Part shown: positions 44,542-54,225 of the stretch, one piece after another | How the letters are laid out: each line of letters opens with the position of its first letter | Numbering within the stretch: position 1 is the first letter of the stretch | IMG/VR virus record: IMGVR_UViG_3300042540_001399 | Coordinates: 1-64,000 of that record | Length of the DNA stretch: 64,000 bases | From: a virus | Strand: one strand, 5' to 3' | Program-made: the position numbers and the translations under genes | Notes under the pieces: model-generated | The model's input: the letters and a program-made list of their open reading frames with translations, nothing else | What the model was told of the DNA's origin: nothing | The model's database searches: none

Positions 44542-47500
44542 CAATGAAAATATTTTAGTAGACTTTGATTACCAAAATATCATTATTATTGACCCTAATA
44601 AAATTATTGATAATGATGGAAATGTAAAAGAACGTGCAGTCAAACATGAAAACTTGGTAATGTATGCCAATTTGGAATGTAAAGTTCTACCAAGGACCAA
44701 ATTAATAATTGGTGCAACACCAAATAACACAGACCTACAAACACTATCAATTGCTTCTATCAATTTCCTTAATCCTGGACAAAAAAAATTTTTAGATAAT
44801 AGTTATACAGATCAACATACAGGAAAAGGAACTCTTAAAGGTGAAGGAGTTAATCAACCAAGTCAAACTGCGGTTGTGAACCCTAAAAACTCAAACGAAT
44901 TTTATCTCAACCAAACTTTTTTAAGTGAAGGTAAAAATCAAGTTACTGACACAGGTTTAATGGGTATTAAAAGTATTCGAGTTTCTACAGAAATGAGTTT
45001 GAAAACAATGGTAGATATTTCGTTGGTTGATATTAGAGGTAGGGCATTATTTGAATTGGCCGATGCTTCACCATATGGAGTGTTTTTTCAATTCCCATAT
45101 CCACCATTTACGTTAACAATCAAAGGGTGGTATGGTAAGGCCGTTAGGTACAAACTTCAACTTTTGGATTTCAAAAGTAAGTTTGATGCCGAAACGGGAA
45201 ATTTTAATATTGATTTAAAATTTCAACCATATCAATTTACAGTTATTAATGAAATAAAGTTATCCGATACTCTTGCTTTACCACATATGTATGAGGCTAA
45301 TACAACTTTAGTATCTACGCCGAATACAGTAACACAAAACAATGTTTCTACAAATGCAAAATTAACAAGGGGATATCAAAAAATAAGGGAAGTATATAAG
45401 GAATATAAAAAGAAAAAATTGATTGATGAAAATCTACCTGAGTATACTGTTTATGAATTTAAAGAAAAATTAAAAACGTTTATCACTGATATTCTTAACA
45501 ATTATCAAAATCAAGAATCATTAAGCGCTTTAACAAATTGTGAAGTTTATTTAAACCAATTAAGTGAATTCAAAAACACAATATATTATAATAAAGATTC
45601 ATGGTATAACACAAATTTATATGTACAAGCGCCTATAGTTTTAAGTTCATATACTTCAAATAATACAGTAACATATGTTAAAAACTTCAGGTATAAAAAA
45701 GAAATAGAAGATGATACTGGATTAAAAAATGCTGCTTTTGCAAAATTGAATAGTATTATATCTGAAAATTTAGATAAATTAAGTAAAAACCCGACATTTG
45801 GTACTAGTCAAACCTGTAATTATACTATAAAAGGTGTACCAACTAATTCTAGTATCCCATTGAACATAAGTATAAAGGATTTTTATTATGATAAAACTGA
45901 TAATACTATATTAACAAGTGATCCTATTGATTATAAAATATCGTATCAGTACGCTTATAATACTTCACCAAGTGGAAGTACTGACCCAAATTTTATAAAG
46001 TTTAAAACAGACTTACAAACTTCTTTACCAAGTCAAAGTTACTTTGTTTTTGATGGTATAACCGAAGGGGACAAATCTTTTATAGAAAAAATAAATGATT
46101 TAGAAAAAGAATTAAAAACCAAAAAAACCCAAATTGAAAATGATTTAACAAATGCGCTGAAGGATACCCTTGAATTAAATTTAGGGTTCAAACCCACAAT
46201 TAAAAACATGGCGGGTATTTTGATGGCCAGCGCCGAAGCCTTTTTAAGAATTTTGGATGAAGTACATAAAAACGCATGGAACAAAAGGGATGATCCAACA
46301 AGAAGACGGGCAATACTAGATAGTGTATCAAATAGTGCTTCGGTTGACAGACCTAAAATTGCAAGAGCAAATTCTCCAGTATTTCCATGGCCACAATTTA
46401 TAGTTGAAGACAATTCAAATCCTTCCAAAACAACATATCAAGTTAAATATCCTGGTGACTATCCCGCAGAAACTGGATCAAATGATTATACAATTTGGCC
46501 TGAAGTAGAATTTGTTGAAGAATATTTATACGGGTTTACTCAAAGAAATACCAATACAAACTTTATAACAACTCAAAACCAAAGAATTAATTTACCATAC
46601 ACTTCTTTGAATTCTGTTGAGTACCCACTTACGTTCGAATTGTTTTCAAGTACTGAAGATGTTAAATTTATATATGAAATATATGAAAGGGTTCTTACAT
46701 ACGCTTTTTATTCTAAACTAAACCGACAAGGTAGTGATGAAAATTCTGTGTATAATGTTATCATGGACATGGAAACACAGAATATAAAAAACGCTTTGAG
46801 TACAGATAATCCTTTTCTAATACAACTTCTGAAAAGTTATAATTTTAACGCATTAAATTTTGAATTGATATTAAAACATATTTCAAATGATGGTAACGGT
46901 GAAAGTTGGCAAAACTTCAGAAGGGGTATATATAACACACCATACTTGAAAAGTGTTACAGAAACTCCATTTTATTTATCATCCTTCGAACCACCAACAC
47001 AACCTGTTGTTGGGGATTCTTCTAAAATAACAAGTTTTTTGGCCACAACAAAAAATAATGATTTTGACAACACAGACATTTATCCATATGTAAATGTTGA
47101 TTGGATTAATAAAAACTTGGCGAATTCCCTTAGTGTACAAAATGACGCAAAAAACGCTTTTAACACTAACCAAACTATATTTTATAATACGGATATAGTA
47201 CAGACTGCCAACTTTAAACAAAACAGTGATTCTGATTTTGTAAGACCATTCACGTATTTTTATAAGACAGCACCTTCTGATCCATCTAACACTGTCACAA
47301 GTAGGGACACATTGTATGCTTTATATGAAGATAGAAGTAAAAACTATGATAAACAATATTTCACTGAAGGTAATGTAAATTATATACAGTATGAAAATGA
47401 ACTGTTATATAATCAAACAACTTCATTGTTGAACACACCTTATTTTGCTAATGCAATATCTGTAGGTGTACAGAATTTTAGAAATAAAAATTTGTACCCA

Positions 47501-50500
47501 TACAAGGAGGCGGCATACCTATTTTTAAACTCGTTACCACTAACAACACTTAGGGAAAAATACAAAACTCTTGATGGACCCGCAGTAAAAGAATTGGACT
47601 ACATGTTTGCTGCGTTTAAAAAGTTTGGGTCGGTTCACAGGTTACCATACGCTTGGGTTTTAAAATATGGGTCTATTTGGCACAGATATAAAAATTGGAT
47701 TGAAACAGGATTTGACTTTATGACAACTCCTTGGGACAATTTTAACGCAAACGAAAACTTTGACCCAATAACACAAAATCCCGCAAAAATATATAACTTA
47801 TCTGGTTTTACATCAATATCAAATCAACCTGTTGAAATATCATTACAAAGAGATATAACTTCAGGGTTTTTGACGGCAACCAAAATGGATTTAGGGTTTT
47901 ATCCAAAATTGGCAAATGACTTCAATTTATTTTACAATGGATTAGAACTATATGACACATATACAGATTTAGAAATACAAGAAACTATTGATAGTAAAAA
48001 ATTATATCTGAACTTGTCGGACAATTCCTTACTTAACTATGATTTTGGATTTGATCCGGCAGATCCAAATAGAGCTTTGAATATATCAACCTTGTCAACT
48101 TTAGTAAAGGACGATTTAAGTGGAGACTATTTTATTACACCTTCTTTTGGTTTGAGTTTTAATCAGACAAAATACGAATGTTTTTCAGGGCCCGCAGGAC
48201 AAGAAAAAATTAAGACGGAAGTTAAAAACAATCCCGCGGTGTTCAATGGATCGGTGAGAATGTTTTGGTCAATGCCTAATTATGGATATTTTGACAACAA
48301 TAGATTAGGTATCAATTCACCTGATGAATATCTTAAAAGTATGATTCTTGACAAACCAAACCAAGAAAATTTTTCATTAAACGGTGACATAACAAAGTAC
48401 ACAAAAATCGATGAAGTATTTTCTATTTTTGAAAAAAGAGTTTTGGACCTTTTTGAAGAACACTTTTTAAATTTTTCAAAATGTAAGTACGACTACGTAA
48501 ATATAATTAAAAGACCTGAAGGTAGTCCAGCATCAGAAGATTCTATTTTGATAAAATATAGAAATTTTCAGTTATTGGCAACGGAAATGTTTAGAATTAA
48601 TAAAACAAACTTTTTGACAGAAAATGTAAGTGATGTTGCAATTGAACAGGTTAAGGCAAGCCAGTTAGTTTCAATACATGATTTAATAGAAAAATTTATT
48701 AACTATGATGTTTTATTTGATAATGGTAACCCATCATTTTATAACAAAAGAGTTTTTTACAGTTTAACCAACCTTCCATTAGTTGATAAAATTGTTCCCA
48801 AATCATACTTTGTTGATACACCATATTCACTACCATCATTAAATGGTACCACAACTTTAGCACAATCACAAAATGCTTATCCTGATGAATGGAGAGCCTT
48901 AGAAACATATGTAGGGTTTTCAACCATACCTAATTTAGTTTATACCGATCAAGGTTCATTTATAACAGATTTTTTTATTGATCTAGATATTGCTTTTTCA
49001 GTAGACAATATTCGTGATTTTGCACCAATTATAAAAATATTTGCAACACAAAAGTTAACTGACAATACTTTTAATGAATTCAAACTAAGAAACTACTTAA
49101 TAAATTACTTTGAAAAATGTAATTTGTTTAAGAATAATATTATTAATACTTTGATGCCTGAAGTACTAAAAAGTTTACCAAACCAAATTATTACACCACA
49201 ACCTAACAAGGCAAACTACACAGGTAACATAGGTAGAATTGAAACATGGGAAAAAATAAAGGCACTTAATGACAAGTGGATTGCTGGAAATGATTATAAA
49301 GAAAATTCATTATTTGAAGATTTTTTATTTTTAGATAGAGCGTCAAGAAATATTGGTGGTGAAGTTTATTGTGACGTTGTTCTTTGGAAAGATAAATTGG
49401 AAGAATCAATATTAAAAGTACCTGATCGTCCATTATGGTTGATATTAAGAGAATTAATTGAAGCGTCTGGATTTACTGTTTTGGATTACGCAGGATACGT
49501 AAACTATTATGATGTAAATGATGTTACGGTAAGACCTAATCCATCTAACCAAGGCTCAACTTCCATTGCTAATGACATATTTGGAACTTTTTTGAATGTT
49601 GATTTTAGAAATTCGAAAAGTAAAATAGTTTGTACATTCGCTAACGAAGCTAGTAAAAACTTAGATATCCCTAATAGTGATTTTAGAAACGACGTTTTCC
49701 AACTTAACAGACAATCTGAAAATCCACTTATTGAAAATCAAAGTAAAAAACAAGATTGGGGTCAGTCGAACAAGTTAGTTGCATTCAACTTGGACATCGG
49801 AAGACAAAACCAAGGGGTTTTTACAAGTTTTGATGTAAACATGAATTCGGGTCAAAAAACTGCCGAAGAAATACGGATGTTAGAATATACCGCAAATCAA
49901 GCAGGAGGTATAAATGTAACACCTCAAAGTCAATCTATGTACAATTTTTACAAATATAGAGTTTATACTTGTGACGTTTCTATGTTTGGAAACGCACTTA
50001 TTCAACCAAAAATGTACTTCAATTTGAGAAATGTACCAATGTTTTCGGGACCATATCAAATATTAAATGTTTCTCACACAATTGGAGTTGGAAGTTTCAC
50101 AACAACATTTTCAGGAACAAGACAACCCGTATATGAAATTTCGGCTCAAGATTCTTATTTACAAACTATATATAAAAACTTTGTTACTCCACTATTAAAC
50201 AAGGCGAAAACTAGTACAAGTTCAAACATAACAACAAATATTATTGGACAACAGACATCTAAAATGGCTACTGTAACAGGACCAAATACACCATCATCAT
50301 CTCAGTGTGGTCAAAGTTTGGTGTCACCGTTTGATACTTTTGTTTATAGTGCATCAACACAAACAAGTATTGCAACAAGTACAGTTGTAAGTAATATTAA
50401 AAGTGTTGTTAATTTAATACCTAATAATAATTTACTTACTACAAATCAAAAAATAGCTTTAAGATACATGACATTCATTATTGGATATATTTCTAACTAT

Positions 50501-50938
50501 GATGGTACCACATTTAAGATAGATTCTAATAACTTTGGTAATGTCCCACTTAACCAATCACTATTAGGTGACAACGATACTTATGTAAAAAGTAAAACAA
50601 ACAACTATTTCTGTCAGACTAATTCAAGTAATCAAGTTATTCCTGTTGGATATTTTAATAACGTACAAGACCCAATTTACGTTATTGCTAACAAATTTAT
50701 CAATTTATCTAAATCAGGTGGGGACCCATTCTTGTCTAATCTACAAACAACACAAATATTGGCAAGTAATATACCACAAACAACACTTCAAGAGTTTTCC
50801 AAGTTGTACATCACACAGTGGCCAAATATTGTTGACCAAAATGTTTACAATCAACTACAACCATCTGATAAAGCAACATTGGAATCGAAAATTAAAGCAG
50901 CAATATTATTGGCGAACGCAAATGGTTTGAGTTCTTAA
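44531..50938 (+). CDS. Giant baseplate/hub structural protein
   Basis: This 2,135-residue protein overlaps the LysM gene by 11 bases. The N-terminal region (KSIRVSTEMSLKTMVDISLV, GYFFQFPYPPFTLTIKGWYGK-like, then YKLQLLDFKSKFDAETGNF) and the late region (NKLVAFNLDIGRQNQGVFTS, MYFNLRNVPMFSGPYQILNV, then GSFTTTFSGTRQPVYEI) are beta-rich and reminiscent of phage hub/tube-like folds. A central region of more than 1,000 residues has no recognisable domain. The C-terminus is a helical region with two cysteines. No lysozyme or peptidase motif is visible by eye. By position it is a candidate baseplate hub component. Confidence 0.6.
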   Translation: MAIDNENILVDFDYQNIIIIDPNKIIDNDGNVKERAVKHENLVMYANLECKVLPRTKLIIGATPNNTDLQTLSIASINFLNPGQKKFLDNSYTDQHTGKGTLKGEGVNQPSQTAVVNPKNSNEFYLNQTFLSEGKNQVTDTGLMGIKSIRVSTEMSLKTMVDISLVDIRGRALFELADASPYGVFFQFPYPPFTLTIKGWYGKAVRYKLQLLDFKSKFDAETGNFNIDLKFQPYQFTVINEIKLSDTLALPHMYEANTTLVSTPNTVTQNNVSTNAKLTRGYQKIREVYKEYKKKKLIDENLPEYTVYEFKEKLKTFITDILNNYQNQESLSALTNCEVYLNQLSEFKNTIYYNKDSWYNTNLYVQAPIVLSSYTSNNTVTYVKNFRYKKEIEDDTGLKNAAFAKLNSIISENLDKLSKNPTFGTSQTCNYTIKGVPTNSSIPLNISIKDFYYDKTDNTILTSDPIDYKISYQYAYNTSPSGSTDPNFIKFKTDLQTSLPSQSYFVFDGITEGDKSFIEKINDLEKELKTKKTQIENDLTNALKDTLELNLGFKPTIKNMAGILMASAEAFLRILDEVHKNAWNKRDDPTRRRAILDSVSNSASVDRPKIARANSPVFPWPQFIVEDNSNPSKTTYQVKYPGDYPAETGSNDYTIWPEVEFVEEYLYGFTQRNTNTNFITTQNQRINLPYTSLNSVEYPLTFELFSSTEDVKFIYEIYERVLTYAFYSKLNRQGSDENSVYNVIMDMETQNIKNALSTDNPFLIQLLKSYNFNALNFELILKHISNDGNGESWQNFRRGIYNTPYLKSVTETPFYLSSFEPPTQPVVGDSSKITSFLATTKNNDFDNTDIYPYVNVDWINKNLANSLSVQNDAKNAFNTNQTIFYNTDIVQTANFKQNSDSDFVRPFTYFYKTAPSDPSNTVTSRDTLYALYEDRSKNYDKQYFTEGNVNYIQYENELLYNQTTSLLNTPYFANAISVGVQNFRNKNLYPYKEAAYLFLNSLPLTTLREKYKTLDGPAVKELDYMFAAFKKFGSVHRLPYAWVLKYGSIWHRYKNWIETGFDFMTTPWDNFNANENFDPITQNPAKIYNLSGFTSISNQPVEISLQRDITSGFLTATKMDLGFYPKLANDFNLFYNGLELYDTYTDLEIQETIDSKKLYLNLSDNSLLNYDFGFDPADPNRALNISTLSTLVKDDLSGDYFITPSFGLSFNQTKYECFSGPAGQEKIKTEVKNNPAVFNGSVRMFWSMPNYGYFDNNRLGINSPDEYLKSMILDKPNQENFSLNGDITKYTKIDEVFSIFEKRVLDLFEEHFLNFSKCKYDYVNIIKRPEGSPASEDSILIKYRNFQLLATEMFRINKTNFLTENVSDVAIEQVKASQLVSIHDLIEKFINYDVLFDNGNPSFYNKRVFYSLTNLPLVDKIVPKSYFVDTPYSLPSLNGTTTLAQSQNAYPDEWRALETYVGFSTIPNLVYTDQGSFITDFFIDLDIAFSVDNIRDFAPIIKIFATQKLTDNTFNEFKLRNYLINYFEKCNLFKNNIINTLMPEVLKSLPNQIITPQPNKANYTGNIGRIETWEKIKALNDKWIAGNDYKENSLFEDFLFLDRASRNIGGEVYCDVVLWKDKLEESILKVPDRPLWLILRELIEASGFTVLDYAGYVNYYDVNDVTVRPNPSNQGSTSIANDIFGTFLNVDFRNSKSKIVCTFANEASKNLDIPNSDFRNDVFQLNRQSENPLIENQSKKQDWGQSNKLVAFNLDIGRQNQGVFTSFDVNMNSGQKTAEEIRMLEYTANQAGGINVTPQSQSMYNFYKYRVYTCDVSMFGNALIQPKMYFNLRNVPMFSGPYQILNVSHTIGVGSFTTTFSGTRQPVYEISAQDSYLQTIYKNFVTPLLNKAKTSTSSNITTNIIGQQTSKMATVTGPNTPSSSQCGQSLVSPFDTFVYSASTQTSIATSTVVSNIKSVVNLIPNNNLLTTNQKIALRYMTFIIGYISNYDGTTFKIDSNNFGNVPLNQSLLGDNDTYVKSKTNNYFCQTNSSNQVIPVGYFNNVQDPIYVIANKFINLSKSGGDPFLSNLQTTQILASNIPQTTLQEFSKLYITQWPNIVDQNVYNQLQPSDKATLESKIKAAILLANANGLSS

Positions 50939-50956
50939 ACATTTTACTAAATTGAT

Positions 50957-50965
50957 ATATTTATA
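50957..50965 (+). promoter_or_regulatory. TATTTAT-type putative late promoter
   Basis: ATATTTATA lies 23 bases before the ATG at 50980. Confidence 0.5.
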
Positions 50966-50979
50966 AATAAACAATTACT

Positions 50980-51207
50980 ATGAGTAACACAAAATTAATT
51001 TTAGACAACTATTTAGGTAAAAATACTAGAATTTCTGAAAAAGACATGGGAGATGGAACTAAACAAGTTTGTGACTTGGATACAAACGAATGTTACGTTT
51101 TAAGAATGAAAGATGGTCTTATAGAAAGAGTAGATAATACTATGAATAAATTTAAAAAAATCCAGGTTGAAACAAAATCAGGAATAAAAACATTATTAAA
51201 CGGTTAA
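50980..51207 (+). CDS. Hypothetical small protein
   Basis: This 75-residue protein (MSNTKLILDNYLGKNTRISE onward) is polar with a central CDLDTNECYVLR pair of cysteines and a C-terminal Lys-rich strand. It has its own TATTTAT element and lies 3 bases before the Ala/Pro-repeat gene, so the two are probably co-expressed. I do not recognise the family. Confidence 0.6.
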   Translation: MSNTKLILDNYLGKNTRISEKDMGDGTKQVCDLDTNECYVLRMKDGLIERVDNTMNKFKKIQVETKSGIKTLLNG

Positions 51208-51210
51208 GAA

Positions 51211-51933
51211 ATGGGATTAGACAAAAAAATCTTGGAAGAAATTAGAAGGGTAAATTATATTACAAATTATATAACCGAACAAGGGGCTCCTGAAGATCCT
51301 TTGGCTGATTTAGCAGGAGCGCCAGAAGATCCAGCAGCAGGTGGAGTACCAACAGATCCGGCAGCAGGTGGAGCACCAACAGATCCGGCAGCAGGCGGAG
51401 CACCAACAGATCCGGCAGCAGGTGGAGCACCAACAGATCCGGCAGCAGGTGGAGCACCAGCGGCAGGTGGAGCACCAACTCCTGTTGATACGGCAACAGA
51501 TCCTGATGTTGAAGAAGTTGGTAAAGAAGGTGAAGAAGAAGACGAAGAATTGGATATCACCGATTTAGTAACGGCACAAAAAAATATTGAAGACAAACAA
51601 GAAGAATATTTCCAAAACTTGTTCAAACAATTAGAGGCTATGGATGCTAAACTAAAGGAAATGGATGGACTAACAAGTAAAATATCTTCAATAGAAGATA
51701 AAATTGAAAGGTACAAACCAAAAACACCACAAGAAAAATTAGAACTTAGAAGTTTGGATTCAGGACCCTTCAAACAAAAACTTTCTGATTTCTTTGTAGA
51801 CAAACAACAAGAAATGGAAAAATCAGGAAAAAATGAATATGTTTTGACAACTGATGAGGTAAAACAATTTTCACCTGGTCAAATCGAAGATTCATTTAAT
51901 GAATACGGACAAGACGACGACGATATGATGTAA
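51211..51933 (+). CDS. Ala/Pro/Gly-repeat protein with acidic coiled-coil region
   Basis: This 240-residue protein has a short helical start (GLDKKILEEIRRVNYITNYI), then a low-complexity region of nine-residue APTDPAAGG units (about residues 40-90). An acidic stretch (EEEDEELDITDLV) follows, then a coiled-coil segment (LFKQLEAMDAKLKEMDGLTS), ending in an acidic tail (QDDDDMM). The repeat resembles flexible linkers in structural proteins. A virion or scaffold role is plausible but unproven. A hairpin with a TTCG loop follows the stop. Confidence 0.65.
   Translation: MGLDKKILEEIRRVNYITNYITEQGAPEDPLADLAGAPEDPAAGGVPTDPAAGGAPTDPAAGGAPTDPAAGGAPTDPAAGGAPAAGGAPTPVDTATDPDVEEVGKEGEEEDEELDITDLVTAQKNIEDKQEEYFQNLFKQLEAMDAKLKEMDGLTSKISSIEDKIERYKPKTPQEKLELRSLDSGPFKQKLSDFFVDKQQEMEKSGKNEYVLTTDEVKQFSPGQIEDSFNEYGQDDDDMM
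51340..51447 (+). repeat. Four tandem 27-bp repeats
   Basis: Four near-identical 27-bp units (51340, 51367, 51394, 51421) encode the nine-residue unit GG-V/A-PTDPAA. Only one or two bases differ between units. Degenerate half-units flank them. The block is GC-rich compared with its surroundings. Confidence 0.9.
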
Positions 51934-51939
51934 TTTGAA

Positions 51940-51957
51940 AGGGACATTCGTGTCCCT
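51940..51957 (+). terminator. Hairpin with TTCG loop
   Basis: AGGGACA / TGTCCCT forms a 7-bp stem with a TTCG loop 6 bases after the stop. The following T tract is weak, so termination efficiency is uncertain. Confidence 0.65.
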
Positions 51958-52038
51958 CTCAAAATTTTTAAATGATTATTGACTGCGACACAAATTTTAA
52001 TTATACTTTCTATTGTAAACTTTTAATAAATAATATAT

Positions 52039-52902
52039 ATGGCGACAAACAATGTTTTAGATGCGGTTTTGGCTCAGTATGAGAACTCAAAACAAAGTGG
52101 TTCTTCTTCCACTTCAAAAATGTCACAAGAAGAAAGAATGAAAAAGTATTTTGCGGCTTTACTTAAAGATAATGAAAAACAAGCCCAAAAAAGAATCAGA
52201 ATTTTACCTACAACCGATGGATCGTCACCCTTCAAAGAAGTGTGGTTCCATGAAATCTTAGTTGATGGTAAATGGCAAAAGTTTTACGATCCAGGAAAAA
52301 ATGACAACGAAAGATCACCACTAAATGAAGTGTATGATGAATTGATGTCAACAGGGAAAGAATCGGACAAAGAACTTGCAAAACAATACAAACCAAGAAA
52401 GTTTTATATTGTTAAAGTTATTGACCGTGATAATGAACAAGATGGACCAAAGTTTTGGAGATTCAAACACAACTACAAACAAGAAGGGATATTTGATAAA
52501 ATTATACCAATCTATAAAGCTAAAGGTGACGTTGCCGACGCTAGTAACGGAAGGGACTTAATTCTTGAACTTACAAAGGCAAAAACCCCAAAAGGTGCGT
52601 TCTATACAGTAATACAAACTGTTATGTACGATGATCCGTCTCCTGTTCATTCAGAACAAGAAACTATGGATGAATGGATTAATGATGAGTTGACTTGGGA
52701 AGACGTTTATTCAAAAAAACCTACTGAGTATCTTGAAGCAATTGCAAGAGGTGAAACACCAAGATGGGATTCAGAAGCGGGTAAGTATGTTTATTCAAAT
52801 GATGAAGAATCAAGTGTATCTATTGGTGGAAATAAAACAAGTGTTAATGATGTACAAGATCCACAAGTGAATGATGAAGTGGATGAAGAATTACCATTTT
52901 AA
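52039..52902 (+). CDS. 32: Single-stranded DNA-binding protein (gp32-like)
   Basis: This 287-residue protein matches gp32-type SSBs in pattern: RIRILPTTDGSSPFKEVWFH, GKWQKFYDP, FYIVKVIDRDNEQDGP, FWRFKHNYKQEGIFDKI, then GRDLILELTKAKTPKG and FYTVIQTVMYDD. The C-terminus is acidic and ends DEVDEELPF, like the protein-binding tip of bacterial SSBs. There is not a single cysteine, so the zinc finger of T4 gp32 is absent. It heads the replication module. Confidence 0.85.
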   Translation: MATNNVLDAVLAQYENSKQSGSSSTSKMSQEERMKKYFAALLKDNEKQAQKRIRILPTTDGSSPFKEVWFHEILVDGKWQKFYDPGKNDNERSPLNEVYDELMSTGKESDKELAKQYKPRKFYIVKVIDRDNEQDGPKFWRFKHNYKQEGIFDKIIPIYKAKGDVADASNGRDLILELTKAKTPKGAFYTVIQTVMYDDPSPVHSEQETMDEWINDELTWEDVYSKKPTEYLEAIARGETPRWDSEAGKYVYSNDEESSVSIGGNKTSVNDVQDPQVNDEVDEELPF

Positions 52903-52919
52903 TTTCGTAAAAAAATGTA

Positions 52920-52949
52920 ACGGGAGCAGTTTATTGTTCCCGTTTTTTT
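52920..52949 (+). terminator. Intrinsic terminator after the SSB gene
   Basis: ACGGGAGCA pairs with TGTTCCCGT (one G-U pair) around a GTTTAT loop, followed by seven T. It should shield the SSB unit from the downstream recombination genes. Confidence 0.9.
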
Positions 52950-52974
52950 ATCTATATTTTTTAAAAAAAATAAT

Positions 52975-53193
52975 ATGAATCCATTTATTGCAGAAAAACT
53001 TAAAGAAGCCCTTGTAAAAAAATACGAAGCAGAAATTGCCGATGCTGAAGCAAGATTGTATGTTTATTTTACTAATTCAGTTGGTATTGGAGAACATCCA
53101 CAACATACTGAAGAAATGGACAAACTTGTTGAACAACTTACAAATTCAAATGACAAATTGAAAACCATTACAAAATTTAAAATTTACGAATAA
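52975..53193 (+). CDS. Small helical protein upstream of uvsX
   Basis: This 72-residue protein is largely helical (MNPFIAEKLKEALVKKYEAE, then HTEEMDKLVEQLTNSNDKLK). A gene of this size and position occurs before uvsX in many T4-like phages, but its function is not established. It lies 2 bases before uvsX, implying coupled expression. Confidence 0.65.
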   Translation: MNPFIAEKLKEALVKKYEAEIADAEARLYVYFTNSVGIGEHPQHTEEMDKLVEQLTNSNDKLKTITKFKIYE

Positions 53194-53195
53194 AA

Positions 53196-54203
53196 ATGGC
53201 ACTTAAAAAAAACGACTTTAGTTCGATAAAGAAAAAGTTTTCATCGGACGCAAAATACAAACCACAAAGATTTTTTGACTTAGGATCTGAATTTCTAGAT
53301 GCGGTTGGATTGCCAGGTCCGGCAATTGGTCACTTAAATATGTTACTTGGTCACTCGGACACAGGAAAAACAACCGCACTTATCAAAACCGCAGTAGACG
53401 CACAAAAGAAAGGTATTCTTCCTGTCTTTATTATCACTGAACAGAAATGGTCTTTTGAACACTCAAAACTTATGGGATTTGAATGTGAGGAAGTTGTGGA
53501 TGAAGAAACAGGTGAATTGACATGGGATGGATTTTTCCTTTTCAACAATAACTTTGATTATATTGAACAAATCACGGAATACATTAATGATTTATTAGAC
53601 GCCCAAGAAAAGGGTGAATTAGATTATTCCCTTTGTATCATGTGGGATTCAGTAGGATCGGTTCCTTGTAAAATGACTTACGAGGGTAAAGGAGGTAAAC
53701 AACACAATGCAAGTGTTTTAGCTGACAAAATTGGTATGGGTATCAACCAACGTATTTCAGGATCTCGTAAGGCGGATTCTAAATACGAAAATACCTTAAT
53801 CATTGTTAACCAACCTTGGGTAGAATTACCTGATAATCCATTTGGTCAACCTAAGATCAAAGCAAAAGGTGGTGAAGCAATTTGGTTAAACTCTTCTTTG
53901 GTATTCTTATTTGGTAATCAAAAAGGTGCGGGAACAACAAAGATCACGGCAACAAAAGATAAGAGAACTGTGAAGTTCGCTTCAAGAACAAAAGTGTCGG
54001 TTATGAAAAACCACATTAATGGTCTTGGTTTTGAAGACGGAAGAATTATTGTAACTCCACACGGATTTTTACCGGGTAAAGATACAACAGAAGAAAAGGC
54101 ATCAATAGAAAAGTATAAAAAAGAATACGCTGACTATTGGAAGGATATTATCGGAGTAGATGGTGACTTTGATCTGAAAACAGAAAAAGAAGAAACTGAG
54201 TAA
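53196..54203 (+). CDS. uvsX: UvsX-like RecA-family recombinase
   Basis: This 335-residue RecA/UvsX-family protein has Walker A GHSDTGKTT (52-60), a Walker B strand SLCIMWDSVGSVP, an NQPWVELPDNPFGQPK loop, and GGEAIWLNSSLVF. T4 UvsX is 391 residues; this shorter form is typical of environmental T4-likes. It forms filaments on single-stranded DNA and drives recombination-dependent replication with the SSB and the helicases. The start is 2 bases after the small upstream gene. Confidence 0.92.
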   Translation: MALKKNDFSSIKKKFSSDAKYKPQRFFDLGSEFLDAVGLPGPAIGHLNMLLGHSDTGKTTALIKTAVDAQKKGILPVFIITEQKWSFEHSKLMGFECEEVVDEETGELTWDGFFLFNNNFDYIEQITEYINDLLDAQEKGELDYSLCIMWDSVGSVPCKMTYEGKGGKQHNASVLADKIGMGINQRISGSRKADSKYENTLIIVNQPWVELPDNPFGQPKIKAKGGEAIWLNSSLVFLFGNQKGAGTTKITATKDKRTVKFASRTKVSVMKNHINGLGFEDGRIIVTPHGFLPGKDTTEEKASIEKYKKEYADYWKDIIGVDGDFDLKTEKEETE

Positions 54204-54225
54204 CAACAATTTAAGTTATTTTTAA

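Noticed and set aside
51260-51803. Minus-strand Leu/Pro- and Ser/Ala-rich ORFs
   Set aside because: They are antisense readings of the 27-bp repeat and coiled-coil gene.
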